From Actinomycetota bacterium (GTDB taxonomy: Bacteria; Actinomycetota; Actinomycetes; Nanopelagicales; Nanopelagicaceae): a DNA stretch of 13,428 bases. Numbering within the stretch: the stretch's first letter is position 1; each line of letters opens with the position of its first letter. The notes below the pieces were generated by a model that was not told the DNA's origin, did no database searches, and was given only the letters and a program-made list of their open reading frames with translations. Of the stretch, positions 7,901-13,428 are shown in pieces. Made by a program: the position numbers and the translations under genes. Location: positions 1-13,428 of the forward strand of contig WLPB01000009.1 in the NCBI GenBank assembly GCA_009698975.1. The letters are read 5' to 3'.

Positions 7901-8203
7901 TTAGCTATCGCAGGCAGTTCCATCTTTGTCGCGATCAAGAGTTTGATTAGCAAGATACAGAACTGGATCTTCATCAATCACAATCGGTGCGCGACCTGCG
8001 GCAACTGCATCTGCACACTTCTTGTACTTTGGAACCAAGATAAGCTTTCCGCCGCTTCGCAAACAGACAAATGTGTTGGTCTTCGTTTTGCTTAACTTGT
8101 TGATTGTTTTGCAAGTTGCACCTTCCTTAACCACTGCCTGAGCAGAAGTTGGAACAGCAAAGGAAAGAACGAGGACTAGAGCTGCGGCAAGTGTTTTTCT
8201 CAT
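7901..8203 (-). CDS. Small secreted protein with C-terminal excalibur-like calcium-binding domain
   Basis: This 100-residue protein starts with a clear signal peptide: basic MRK, a hydrophobic stretch to about residue 18, and a probable AQA cleavage site at 21-23. Its C-terminus, from KKCADAVAAG (61-70) to LDRDKDGTACDS (89-100), fits the excalibur domain: a Cys near the start, then a DxDxDG calcium loop followed closely by Cys. Between them lies a second module with Cys31 and Cys47 in GATCKTIN and TFVCLRSGGKLILV. Such two-cysteine stretches recur, from memory, in secreted actinobacterial proteins. The four cysteines (31, 47, 63, 98) may form two disulfides outside the cell. Its role is unknown; excalibur proteins are extracellular or wall-associated. 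It stands alone, with a leaderless-type promoter, and converges on purE. Confidence 0.82.
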   Translation of the reverse strand: MRKTLAAALVLVLSFAVPTSAQAVVKEGATCKTINKLSKTKTNTFVCLRSGGKLILVPKYKKCADAVAAGRAPIVIDEDPVLYLANQTLDRDKDGTACDS

Positions 8204-8209
8204 GGTGCT

Positions 8210-8215
8210 AATTTA
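8210..8215 (-). promoter_or_regulatory. Candidate -10 element (TAAATT) for the excalibur-protein gene
   Basis: TAAATT ends 6 nt before the ATG at 8203, so +1 would be the A of the start codon. There is no Shine-Dalgarno sequence (the spacer is AGCACC). This is the best-looking AT-rich -10 in the window; the -35 region is weak. Confidence 0.6.
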
Positions 8216-8241
8216 CCGATTGCCGGCCAGCTAAAATAGGT

Positions 8242-8259
8242 CTACCGAGGCTTCAGTAG
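8242..8259 (-). terminator. Possible stem-loop after ugd
   Basis: On the minus strand CTACTGA-AGCC-TCGGTAG can form a 7-bp stem (one T-G wobble) with a 4-nt loop, beginning 19 nt after the ugd stop. A T-run precedes the stem, but only a short ATTTT follows several bases later, so it is not a textbook intrinsic terminator. It sits 26 bp upstream of the next gene's -10, where it could separate the two transcripts. Confidence 0.33.
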
Positions 8260-8277
8260 CGAATTTAAAAAATCTGA

Positions 8278-9588
8278 CTAGTCAGTTCGCCCAAGTGCAT
8301 GCACTCGCCATCCAGCGTTACGCCAGAGGTTGCGGTCTAACATGTTTCGGCCATCGATGAGGAACTTGGACTTCACAAGCTGCCCAATTACTGCTGGATC
8401 AAGCTCGCGATATTCCTTCCACTCGGTGAGGTGCAAAATTGCATCTGCGCCCTTGACGGCATCGACAACTTTCTCTGCATAATCTAGGTTTGGAAAGCGC
8501 TTGCGAGCAGGTTCTATTCCCTTGGGATCATGGACTACAACCTGAGCGCCAGCAGCTTGAAGCTGAGCGGCAATATCAAGAGCTGGGGAGTCACGTACAT
8601 CATCGCTGTCTGGCTTAAAGGTCGCCCCAAGTACCGCAATCTTGTACTGAGTGAGGTCCTCTGAAAGATCTGCACGAACAATGTCGATGACGCGTTGGCG
8701 CGCACGCAGATTGATGTTATCTATCTCGCGCAGAAATTCAAGAGCTTGATCTGCTCCAAGTTCTTGCGCACGAGCCATGAATGCGCGAATATCTTTTGGA
8801 AGACAGCCTCCACCAAATCCGATACCTGCTTGCAAGAAACGGCTACCAATGCGAGGGTCGTATCCAATTGCTTTTGCTAGGACGGTGACATCTCCACCAG
8901 CTGCTTCGCATACCTCAGCCATTGCATTGATAAATGAAATCTTTGTCGCAAGAAAAGAATTAGCTGCAACCTTTACAAGTTCAGAGGTAGGAAGATCTGC
9001 ACGGATCCACGGAGTGCCTAGTGCGAGAACTGGTTCATACACCTCTTTGAGAATCTCTTCTGCTCGATCATTTGCAACTCCAACAACGAGGCGATTTGGA
9101 GTCAAGGTATCTTCGACTGCAAAACCTTCCCGTAGAAATTCTGGATTCCAGGCAAGATCAGCTTGTGGTGCAGATTCTGCCAACATTGCTCGCAGTCCTT
9201 GTGCAGTTCCAACGGGAACTGTTGACTTACCAACTACCAGCGAACCATCTTTAAGATAAGGGGCGATTGCTGCGACAGAAGACTTTACATATGTCAGATC
9301 TGCGGCAAGGCCATCTTTGCTTTGTGGTGTTCCAACGCAGATGAAGTGAACATCGGCATCAGCGACGGCAGAGAAATCTGTTGTAAAACTAAGGCGCCCA
9401 CTCTTCATCTCTTCGGCAAGGAGGGTATCTAGGCCTGGCTCGTAGAACGGGAGTAACCCTTTTGAGAGAAGTGCGACTTTGTCGATATCGGTATCTATAC
9501 CGACCACCTCAAAGCCAAGTGAGGACATACAAGCGGCATGAGTTGCACCAAGATAGCCACAACCGATTACAGAGAGCTTAAGCGTCAT
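8278..9588 (-). CDS. ugd: UDP-glucose 6-dehydrogenase
   Basis: The enzyme oxidises UDP-glucose with two NAD+ to UDP-glucuronate, a precursor of surface polysaccharides. The 436-residue length is normal. It shows the N-terminal NAD fold VIGCGYLGATHA (7-18), VGID (29-32), CVGTPQSKDG (84-93), GKSTVPVGT (120-128), WNPEFLREGFAVED (147-160), the helix KVAANSFLATKISFINAMAE (206-225), and the catalytic region GFGGGCLPKD (257-266) with Cys262. Near the C-terminus KFLIDGRNM is also typical. A GDP-mannose or UDP-N-acetyl-sugar dehydrogenase would look similar, but the GxGYLG and FGGxCLPKD forms favour the UDP-glucose group. It starts 23 nt after the LCP gene with its own TANNNT element, so it may be transcribed both with LCP and alone. 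Confidence 0.92.
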   Translation of the reverse strand: MTLKLSVIGCGYLGATHAACMSSLGFEVVGIDTDIDKVALLSKGLLPFYEPGLDTLLAEEMKSGRLSFTTDFSAVADADVHFICVGTPQSKDGLAADLTYVKSSVAAIAPYLKDGSLVVGKSTVPVGTAQGLRAMLAESAPQADLAWNPEFLREGFAVEDTLTPNRLVVGVANDRAEEILKEVYEPVLALGTPWIRADLPTSELVKVAANSFLATKISFINAMAEVCEAAGGDVTVLAKAIGYDPRIGSRFLQAGIGFGGGCLPKDIRAFMARAQELGADQALEFLREIDNINLRARQRVIDIVRADLSEDLTQYKIAVLGATFKPDSDDVRDSPALDIAAQLQAAGAQVVVHDPKGIEPARKRFPNLDYAEKVVDAVKGADAILHLTEWKEYRELDPAVIGQLVKSKFLIDGRNMLDRNLWRNAGWRVHALGRTD

Positions 9589-9595
9589 GTGCAGG

Positions 9596-9601
9596 AGTCT
9601 A
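9596..9601 (-). promoter_or_regulatory. Candidate -10 element (TAGACT) for ugd
   Basis: TAGACT ends 7 nt before the ugd ATG at 9588, in the 23-nt gap after the LCP gene. No ribosome site is visible between them, which favours a leaderless start over initiation on an LCP read-through transcript. Confidence 0.42.
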
Positions 9602-9611
9602 TTGCAGAGAG

Positions 9612-10739
9612 TTATTTATTGGTTGCGCATGGATTTTCAGCAGCGGTATGTGTCTTGAATTTATCCACTGTTGTAGGCGCTGGAGTGGCCGTTGTAGAAG
9701 CGCTTGGCGAAGCAGTTGACTTGGGTGGCACGACCTCATCAACGAGGGCAACATCATTTTTAACGCGATTCCACAAATCTGGCGCCAGGACTTCATCCCA
9801 AATAACTACAGAACCGACGGTGGGGTGGCGGCCATTGGGATCAGAGAGTGGAACTGTGAGAGTACGCACATTTCCAGATGAGAGATTTCGCAGTTGCTTT
9901 CCGAGAGTGAGGAGGTCGTTCTTGTTCACGCCTTCATCCATCTTCACAGAAGCAATTGTCGCCTGATAGAAGTTAGCGAGTTTTATTGGATTGAGGAGCG
10001 TTCCGGAAGAGCTAGCTTTACGAATGATTGCGCTCACAAATTGTTGTTGGCGCTCCATGCGTCCGATATCTCCACGACCATCGAAATCACGAGTACGGAC
10101 GAACTTAAGCGCTTCAATTCCATCTAGAACATGTCGACCAGCGCTCATTACGAGGTGGCTCTTCGGATCATCAATATCTACCTTAGAGCAGACCTCGATG
10201 CCACCCAATGCATCTACTACTCCAACGAAACCAGCGAAACTTACTTCGACGTAGTGGTCTATCTTGAGATTAGTCATTCCTTCAATGGTTTCAATCAGAA
10301 GTGGTGCGCCACCAAATGAATAAGCTGCATTGAGTTTTCCAGCACGAGCAGGTATTTGAGATTTGCCATCAGTAGAAATATGAGCGGGGATAGTCACAAG
10401 CGTGTCCCGGGGAAGCGAGATGATGTATGCAGCATCACGATTCTTGCTGATGTGCACCATCAACATTGTGTCTGAACGCCCTCCTGCAGCGACATCAACG
10501 CCACCAACGCGAAGTTTGCGAATCTGCTCTTTACTGAGTCCTTCGCGATTATCTGATCCCACAACTAAATAGTTGAGGGCAGAGTTAACTTTTTCGGGAC
10601 GATTTTCGAGTCCGTTAAATGCGCCGATTCGTGAAATCTGTCCACTGATTTGTCCAAGACCAATCCACGTTATGGCAGAGGCGAGGACAACACCCAGAGA
10701 GAGTGAGGTAATAACACGAATCGCACGAGAGGATTTCAC
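9612..10739 (-). CDS. LytR-CpsA-Psr (LCP) family cell-wall glycopolymer ligase
   Basis: LCP proteins are membrane-anchored enzymes that transfer lipid-linked glycopolymers (teichoic acid, arabinogalactan, capsule) onto peptidoglycan. The 375-residue product has a short basic start and one membrane segment (about 7-29), with the rest outside. The LCP domain shows NYLVVGSDNREG (56-67), GGRSDTMLMVHI (86-97), SLPRDTLVTIP (108-118), KLNAAYSFGG (135-144), VDALGGIEVC (175-184) and LKFVRTRDFDGRGDIGRMER (211-230). Arg88, Arg111, Arg215 and Arg217 are the likely pyrophosphate contacts. The tail (about 340-365) is rich in Ser, Thr, Ala and Pro, like a wall-spanning linker. The start is GTG at 10739, since no ATG fits and TACCCT lies 6 nt upstream. 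It diverges from a glycosyltransferase/exporter run and precedes ugd, which fits attachment of the exported polymer to the wall. Confidence 0.9.
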   Translation of the reverse strand: MKSSRAIRVITSLSLGVVLASAITWIGLGQISGQISRIGAFNGLENRPEKVNSALNYLVVGSDNREGLSKEQIRKLRVGGVDVAAGGRSDTMLMVHISKNRDAAYIISLPRDTLVTIPAHISTDGKSQIPARAGKLNAAYSFGGAPLLIETIEGMTNLKIDHYVEVSFAGFVGVVDALGGIEVCSKVDIDDPKSHLVMSAGRHVLDGIEALKFVRTRDFDGRGDIGRMERQQQFVSAIIRKASSSGTLLNPIKLANFYQATIASVKMDEGVNKNDLLTLGKQLRNLSSGNVRTLTVPLSDPNGRHPTVGSVVIWDEVLAPDLWNRVKNDVALVDEVVPPKSTASPSASTTATPAPTTVDKFKTHTAAENPCATNK

Positions 10740-10745
10740 CTCCCT

Positions 10746-10751
10746 AGGGTA
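10746..10751 (-). promoter_or_regulatory. Candidate -10 element (TACCCT) for the LCP gene
   Basis: TACCCT ends 6 nt before the GTG start at 10739, putting +1 on the G. The spacer AGGGAG resembles a ribosome site but touches the start codon, so it cannot act normally. This makes a leaderless GTG start the better reading. Confidence 0.5.
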
Positions 10752-10760
10752 CTTGCACGG

Positions 10761-10766
10761 TAGCGT
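10761..10766 (+). promoter_or_regulatory. Possible -10 element (TAGCGT) for the glycosyltransferase gene
   Basis: TAGCGT ends 9 nt before the ATG at 10776, leaving a leader of about 2-3 nt. It lies 9 bp from the opposing LCP -10, so the two divergent promoters would be packed into a 36-bp gap. The spacing is looser than at the other starts, hence the lower confidence. Confidence 0.3.
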
Positions 10767-10775
10767 TATGGGGTT

Positions 10776-11786
10776 ATGACAACACCTAAAAGCGTTCCGC
10801 TCTCGGAGTTAGATGGCTCACGGCTGCCTTTTGTCAGTGTCATTCTGCCTATTCTCAATGAAGAGAATTTTCTGGAAGATGCAATCTCCTCAATCTTCTC
10901 TCAGGATTATTTAGGAAAGTTAGAGATTGTTCTCGCGGTTGCCCCATCTAAAGATCGTACTCGTGAGATTGCCGATGAGTTGAAACGACAAAACCCCACA
11001 GTAGTTGTGGTTGATAATCCCTCTGGAAGAACAGCGGCAGGTCTCAATGCAGCACTCCAGATTTCACAAGGCGAAGTGATTGTTCGTCTCGATGGCCACG
11101 CCCAATTGCCTTTGGATTACATCTCAAATGCTGTTGCGACTCTTGCTGCAACTGGCGCTGTCAATGTAGGTGGAGTGATGGCAGCAGAAGGAATAACCGA
11201 ATTTGAAAAATCAGTCGCGGGTGCGATGCGAAGCCCGTTAGGCGTTGGCGCATCACGTTTTCATACTGGAGGTTCGCCAGGTGAAGTGGATACTGTCTAT
11301 CTAGGTGTTTTCTTGCGGAGCGCTCTCATTGCTATAAACGGTTTCGACGAACGTTTTACACGCGCTCAAGATTGGGAACTTAATTATCGATTGCGTAAAA
11401 ATGGCGGAAAAATTTTCTTTGATCCAAAACTTCACGTCACATATCGCCCTCGCTCAACTGTAAGAGCTTTAGCAAAGCAGTACTTTGAATACGGCCGCTG
11501 GCGCAGAGTGGTCTCACGCAGACATGAAGGAACCATAAATTTCCGATATCTCGCACCGCCAGTTGCTCTGATTGGGTTTCTCTCCTCACTAATCCTCGGT
11601 TTATTCCACCCACTTTTCTTTGCTCCTGCTGCTATTTATCTGCTCTTTGTATTGGCAGCATCTATTTCTATAGCACGCTCATTACTTCAATACTTTTATC
11701 TTTTAGCTGTGATTCCTACTATGCACTTTGCATGGGGAGCGGGATTTATCACATCTGGAAGGAATCTCGTCCCTGCAGACGAATAA
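10776..11786 (+). CDS. Membrane-associated family 2 glycosyltransferase (ExoA-like)
   Basis: GT-A fold transferases of family 2 add a sugar from a nucleotide donor to a lipid-linked or polymer acceptor at the inner membrane face. The 336-residue product begins the fold at VSVILPILNEENFLEDAI (20-37). It continues with the nucleotide-binding turn NPSGRTAAGLNAAL (81-94), the metal-site equivalent RLDGHAQLP (104-112, with DGH where many have DxD), NGFDERF (188-194) and the acceptor-side QDWELNYRLRKNGG (198-211). Two or three hydrophobic segments follow from about 261 to 315. The overall pattern resembles succinoglycan-type ExoA transferases. The sugar and acceptor cannot be told. It is followed 30 nt later by a Wzm-like permease, so a role in building the exported polymer is likely. 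The ATG at 10776 has a GGGG only 2 nt upstream. Confidence 0.87.
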   Translation: MTTPKSVPLSELDGSRLPFVSVILPILNEENFLEDAISSIFSQDYLGKLEIVLAVAPSKDRTREIADELKRQNPTVVVVDNPSGRTAAGLNAALQISQGEVIVRLDGHAQLPLDYISNAVATLAATGAVNVGGVMAAEGITEFEKSVAGAMRSPLGVGASRFHTGGSPGEVDTVYLGVFLRSALIAINGFDERFTRAQDWELNYRLRKNGGKIFFDPKLHVTYRPRSTVRALAKQYFEYGRWRRVVSRRHEGTINFRYLAPPVALIGFLSSLILGLFHPLFFAPAAIYLLFVLAASISIARSLLQYFYLLAVIPTMHFAWGAGFITSGRNLVPADE

Positions 11787-11803
11787 CTTCACTCTCGCTG
11801 AGG

Positions 11804-11809
11804 TAATCT
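11804..11809 (+). promoter_or_regulatory. Candidate -10 element (TAATCT) for the exporter permease gene
   Basis: TAATCT ends 7 nt before the ATG at 11817, in the 30-nt gap after the glycosyltransferase gene. The only purine-rich stretch (GAGG, 11800-11803) is 13 nt from the ATG, too far for a normal ribosome site, which favours a leaderless transcript from this element. Confidence 0.45.
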
Positions 11810-11816
11810 TGCTCTC

Positions 11817-12644
11817 ATGAGTCAGCCGCTAGTTACCCACCTGCCCTTTAAGGCAGGTCTTCCACCTATGGGTAGGTATCTGCGCTCACTCATTAAGCGA
11901 CGTGCATTTATCTCTGAATTTGCCCGCTCTGAATTACGCGGCCAAAACTATGGATCAGTCTTCGGGCAGCTCTGGTTAGTCATTAACCCGCTGCTGCTTT
12001 CAGGGGTCTACTTTCTCTTAATTTACGTAATCGGCGGAAGCAGTGACGCCACTCGCTTTGCGCATCTGACTGCATCGCTCTTCCTCTTTTACTTAGTCGC
12101 CAACAGTTTGACCGGTGGCGTCAAGGCAATTACCTCGGGCCAGCGATTAATTCTTAATACCTCTTTCCCTCGCATAATGTTGCCATTATCGGCAGTTGTG
12201 ATTGCCTTCCTCAAATTTTTACCGACTCTCGTTGTCGCATGTGTTATTCATTTAATTCTCGGTCTCCCATTTTCTTGGCAGATGCTCTGGGCGTTACCCG
12301 TTCTCGCGATTGCACTTCTTCTTGCAACCGGGCTCGCAATTCTCTTCTCCTGTATCAATGTCTACTTCCGTGATATTTCAAGCATCTTGCCGTATATGAC
12401 GCGCAGCTTGCTCTACTTATCACCAATTCTTTACGAGGCCGCATCTGTTTCTGAGAGCATCAAGCGATTTGAGGTGGCAAATCCTCTCTTCTACCTTCTC
12501 GATGCCTGGTCGCAAGTTATGGTCCATGCCGAAGCTCCAACCCTTTTCTCAATGCTTCACTCTCTGGCATTTGCATCTGGAATATTTATCATCGGAACTT
12601 ATTTCTTCTTATCGAGGGAGCGTGATTTCGCTGTCCGACTTTAA
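11817..12644 (+). CDS. ABC-2 type polysaccharide export permease (Wzm/TagG-like)
   Basis: This is the membrane half of an ABC exporter that carries lipid-linked polysaccharide across the cytoplasmic membrane. The 275-residue protein has a cytosolic N-terminus of about 50 residues ending in ARSELRGQNYGSVFGQLWLVINP (36-58), the interface-helix region typical of the ABC-2 family. About six membrane segments follow (near 56-73, 83-103, 122-150, 157-180, 192-208 and 246-265). The family segment NVYFRDISSILPYM lies at 181-194. The ATP-binding partner follows and overlaps it by 23 nt, so the two are co-translated. The substrate is unknown. Candidates in this setting are a galactan-like wall polymer (mycobacterial RfbD/RfbE type), a teichoic-acid-like polymer or a capsule. 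Confidence 0.92.
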   Translation: MSQPLVTHLPFKAGLPPMGRYLRSLIKRRAFISEFARSELRGQNYGSVFGQLWLVINPLLLSGVYFLLIYVIGGSSDATRFAHLTASLFLFYLVANSLTGGVKAITSGQRLILNTSFPRIMLPLSAVVIAFLKFLPTLVVACVIHLILGLPFSWQMLWALPVLAIALLLATGLAILFSCINVYFRDISSILPYMTRSLLYLSPILYEAASVSESIKRFEVANPLFYLLDAWSQVMVHAEAPTLFSMLHSLAFASGIFIIGTYFFLSRERDFAVRL

Positions 12645-13428
12645 GCACGAACATCAAAAAGCTTCGATAGCAATTTCAGTCCAAGATCTTGGACTGATCT
12701 ATAAGACTTCGATTGATAAGAGACCAACCCTTAAGGCGCGCTTAAAGTCGCTGGGACGTGGAAAGAAACAAACTCGCATCGTGAATGCGCTGGATAACGT
12801 TTCTCTTGATGTTCATTATGGAAGCGTGCTGGGAGTCATCGGCTCAAATGGTGCTGGAAAATCCACTCTCATGAGAGTTATTTCAGGAATTATTCCTCCC
12901 ACTACAGGTCGTGTAGATGTGTATGGAAGCGTGAGCACATTATTAGCTCTCGGCGTTGGGTTTAATCCATCAATGACTGGGCGCGAGAACGTATACCTAG
13001 GTGGTTTAGCCGCTGGAATGACGGAGTCAGAAATCGACGAGAGCTTTGATGCGATTGCAGAGTTCTCTGAGCTCGGTGAAGCAATAGATGCTCCAATGCG
13101 TACTTACTCTTCTGGCATGTTCGCGCGCCTAGCATTCTCTGTCGCCGCTGTTGTCGAGCCAGACATTCTTATTATTGATGAAGCGCTAAGCACTGGAGAT
13201 GCGAAATTTAAAGAGAAGTCACTAAATCGAGTGAAGGAACTTCGCTCTGCCGATCGTGCACTTATTCTCGTAAGCCATGCCCTCGCGACAATTGAAGATG
13301 TCTGCAATGAAGTTATCTGGCTCAACAAAGGAAAGCTCATGGCACGCGGAAATCCAGCTGAGATTATTGCTGAGTATCAAAAATTCATGAATGTCAGAAA
13401 GAGCGCATCTTCTGATGAGGATGTTTAG
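12622..13428 (+). CDS. Polysaccharide ABC exporter ATP-binding protein (Wzt/TagH-like)
   Basis: This subunit powers the Wzm-like permease encoded just before it. The 268-residue form shows Walker A GSNGAGKST at 74-82, the exporter-type segment LLALGVGFNPSMTGREN (107-123) where a normal Q-loop would lie, signature YSSGM at 162-166, Walker B ILIIDEALSTGD at 182-193 and the switch His219 (VSHA). The degenerate signature and the STGD motif are typical of the Wzt/TagH/RfbE group. It ends soon after the nucleotide-binding domain and has no C-terminal carbohydrate-binding domain. I chose GTG at 12622, which overlaps the permease by 23 nt. GAGGGAG lies only 1 nt before it, so initiation may be coupled. 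A longer in-frame reading back to 12469 runs through the permease out of frame and lacks homology. The stop codon is the last three bases of the window. Confidence 0.92.
   Translation: MISLSDFKHEHQKASIAISVQDLGLIYKTSIDKRPTLKARLKSLGRGKKQTRIVNALDNVSLDVHYGSVLGVIGSNGAGKSTLMRVISGIIPPTTGRVDVYGSVSTLLALGVGFNPSMTGRENVYLGGLAAGMTESEIDESFDAIAEFSELGEAIDAPMRTYSSGMFARLAFSVAAVVEPDILIIDEALSTGDAKFKEKSLNRVKELRSADRALILVSHALATIEDVCNEVIWLNKGKLMARGNPAEIIAEYQKFMNVRKSASSDEDV

Noticed and set aside
8777..9259. 160-residue open frame on the plus strand
   Set aside because: It lies antisense inside ugd, has a composition typical of a frame shadow, and shows no domain or start signal.
9538..9966. 142-residue open frame on the plus strand across the LCP-ugd junction
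   Set aside because: It is antisense to two supported genes; its low-complexity part mirrors the Pro/Ser/Thr tail of LCP.
12469..12621. 51-residue N-terminal extension of the ABC ATPase
   Set aside because: It overlaps the well-supported permease in another frame and its sequence is not ABC-like.
1..13428. CRISPR arrays, tRNA or rRNA genes, insertion sequences, defence or toxin systems
   Set aside because: No regular repeats, RNA gene features, transposase motifs or terminal repeats were seen; nearly all sequence is occupied by recognised housekeeping or envelope genes.

Overview
The window reads as a gene-dense actinobacterial chromosome segment. The evidence is the gene block accD-accE-maf-accA (leftward) next to birA-purK-purE (rightward), whose content and order resemble the mycobacterial accD5/accE5/maf/accA3/birA/purK/purE neighbourhood. 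Other actinobacterial signs are an acyl-CoA carboxylase epsilon subunit, an excalibur-type secreted protein, an LCP wall ligase, and many apparently leaderless starts. Moderate base composition, tiny intergenic gaps and many 4-nt overlaps suggest a streamlined genome, for example a planktonic freshwater actinobacterium. That placement is inference; nothing here fixes the species.

Region 1 (1-5468, all leftward) is one tightly packed run. From its promoter it encodes the carboxyltransferase beta subunit (accD), a 61-residue epsilon subunit (accE), a Maf nucleotide pyrophosphatase, the biotin carboxylase/biotin carrier alpha subunit (accA), a trimeric-type purine nucleoside phosphorylase, and a phosphohexomutase/phosphopentomutase cut by the window edge. 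The acc genes give a complete acyl-CoA carboxylase. The last two genes suit purine nucleoside salvage into ribose 5-phosphate.

Region 2 (5487-7873, rightward) holds birA (biotin ligase without a DNA-binding domain), purK and purE. birA and accD diverge from an 18-bp gap in which one nearly symmetric heptamer can serve as the -10 element for both directions. The ligase and its biotin-accepting target would then share a promoter.

Region 3 (7901-10739, leftward) holds a small secreted excalibur protein, UDP-glucose 6-dehydrogenase and a LytR-CpsA-Psr ligase. Region 4 (10776-13428, rightward) holds a membrane family-2 glycosyltransferase and a Wzm/Wzt-type polysaccharide ABC exporter. Regions 3 and 4 together look like the edge of a surface-polysaccharide locus: sugar precursor, transferase, export, and attachment to the wall.

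The clearest signal beyond the gene list is in the start sites. Eight of 14 gene starts have TANNNT ending exactly 6 or 7 nt before the start codon, as expected for leaderless mRNAs, and two of these starts are GTG. Genes starting inside an operon mostly lack it and use stop/start overlap or a Shine-Dalgarno sequence. I see no mobile element, CRISPR array, RNA gene or clearly novel gene system. No gene-free stretch exceeds 300 bases.
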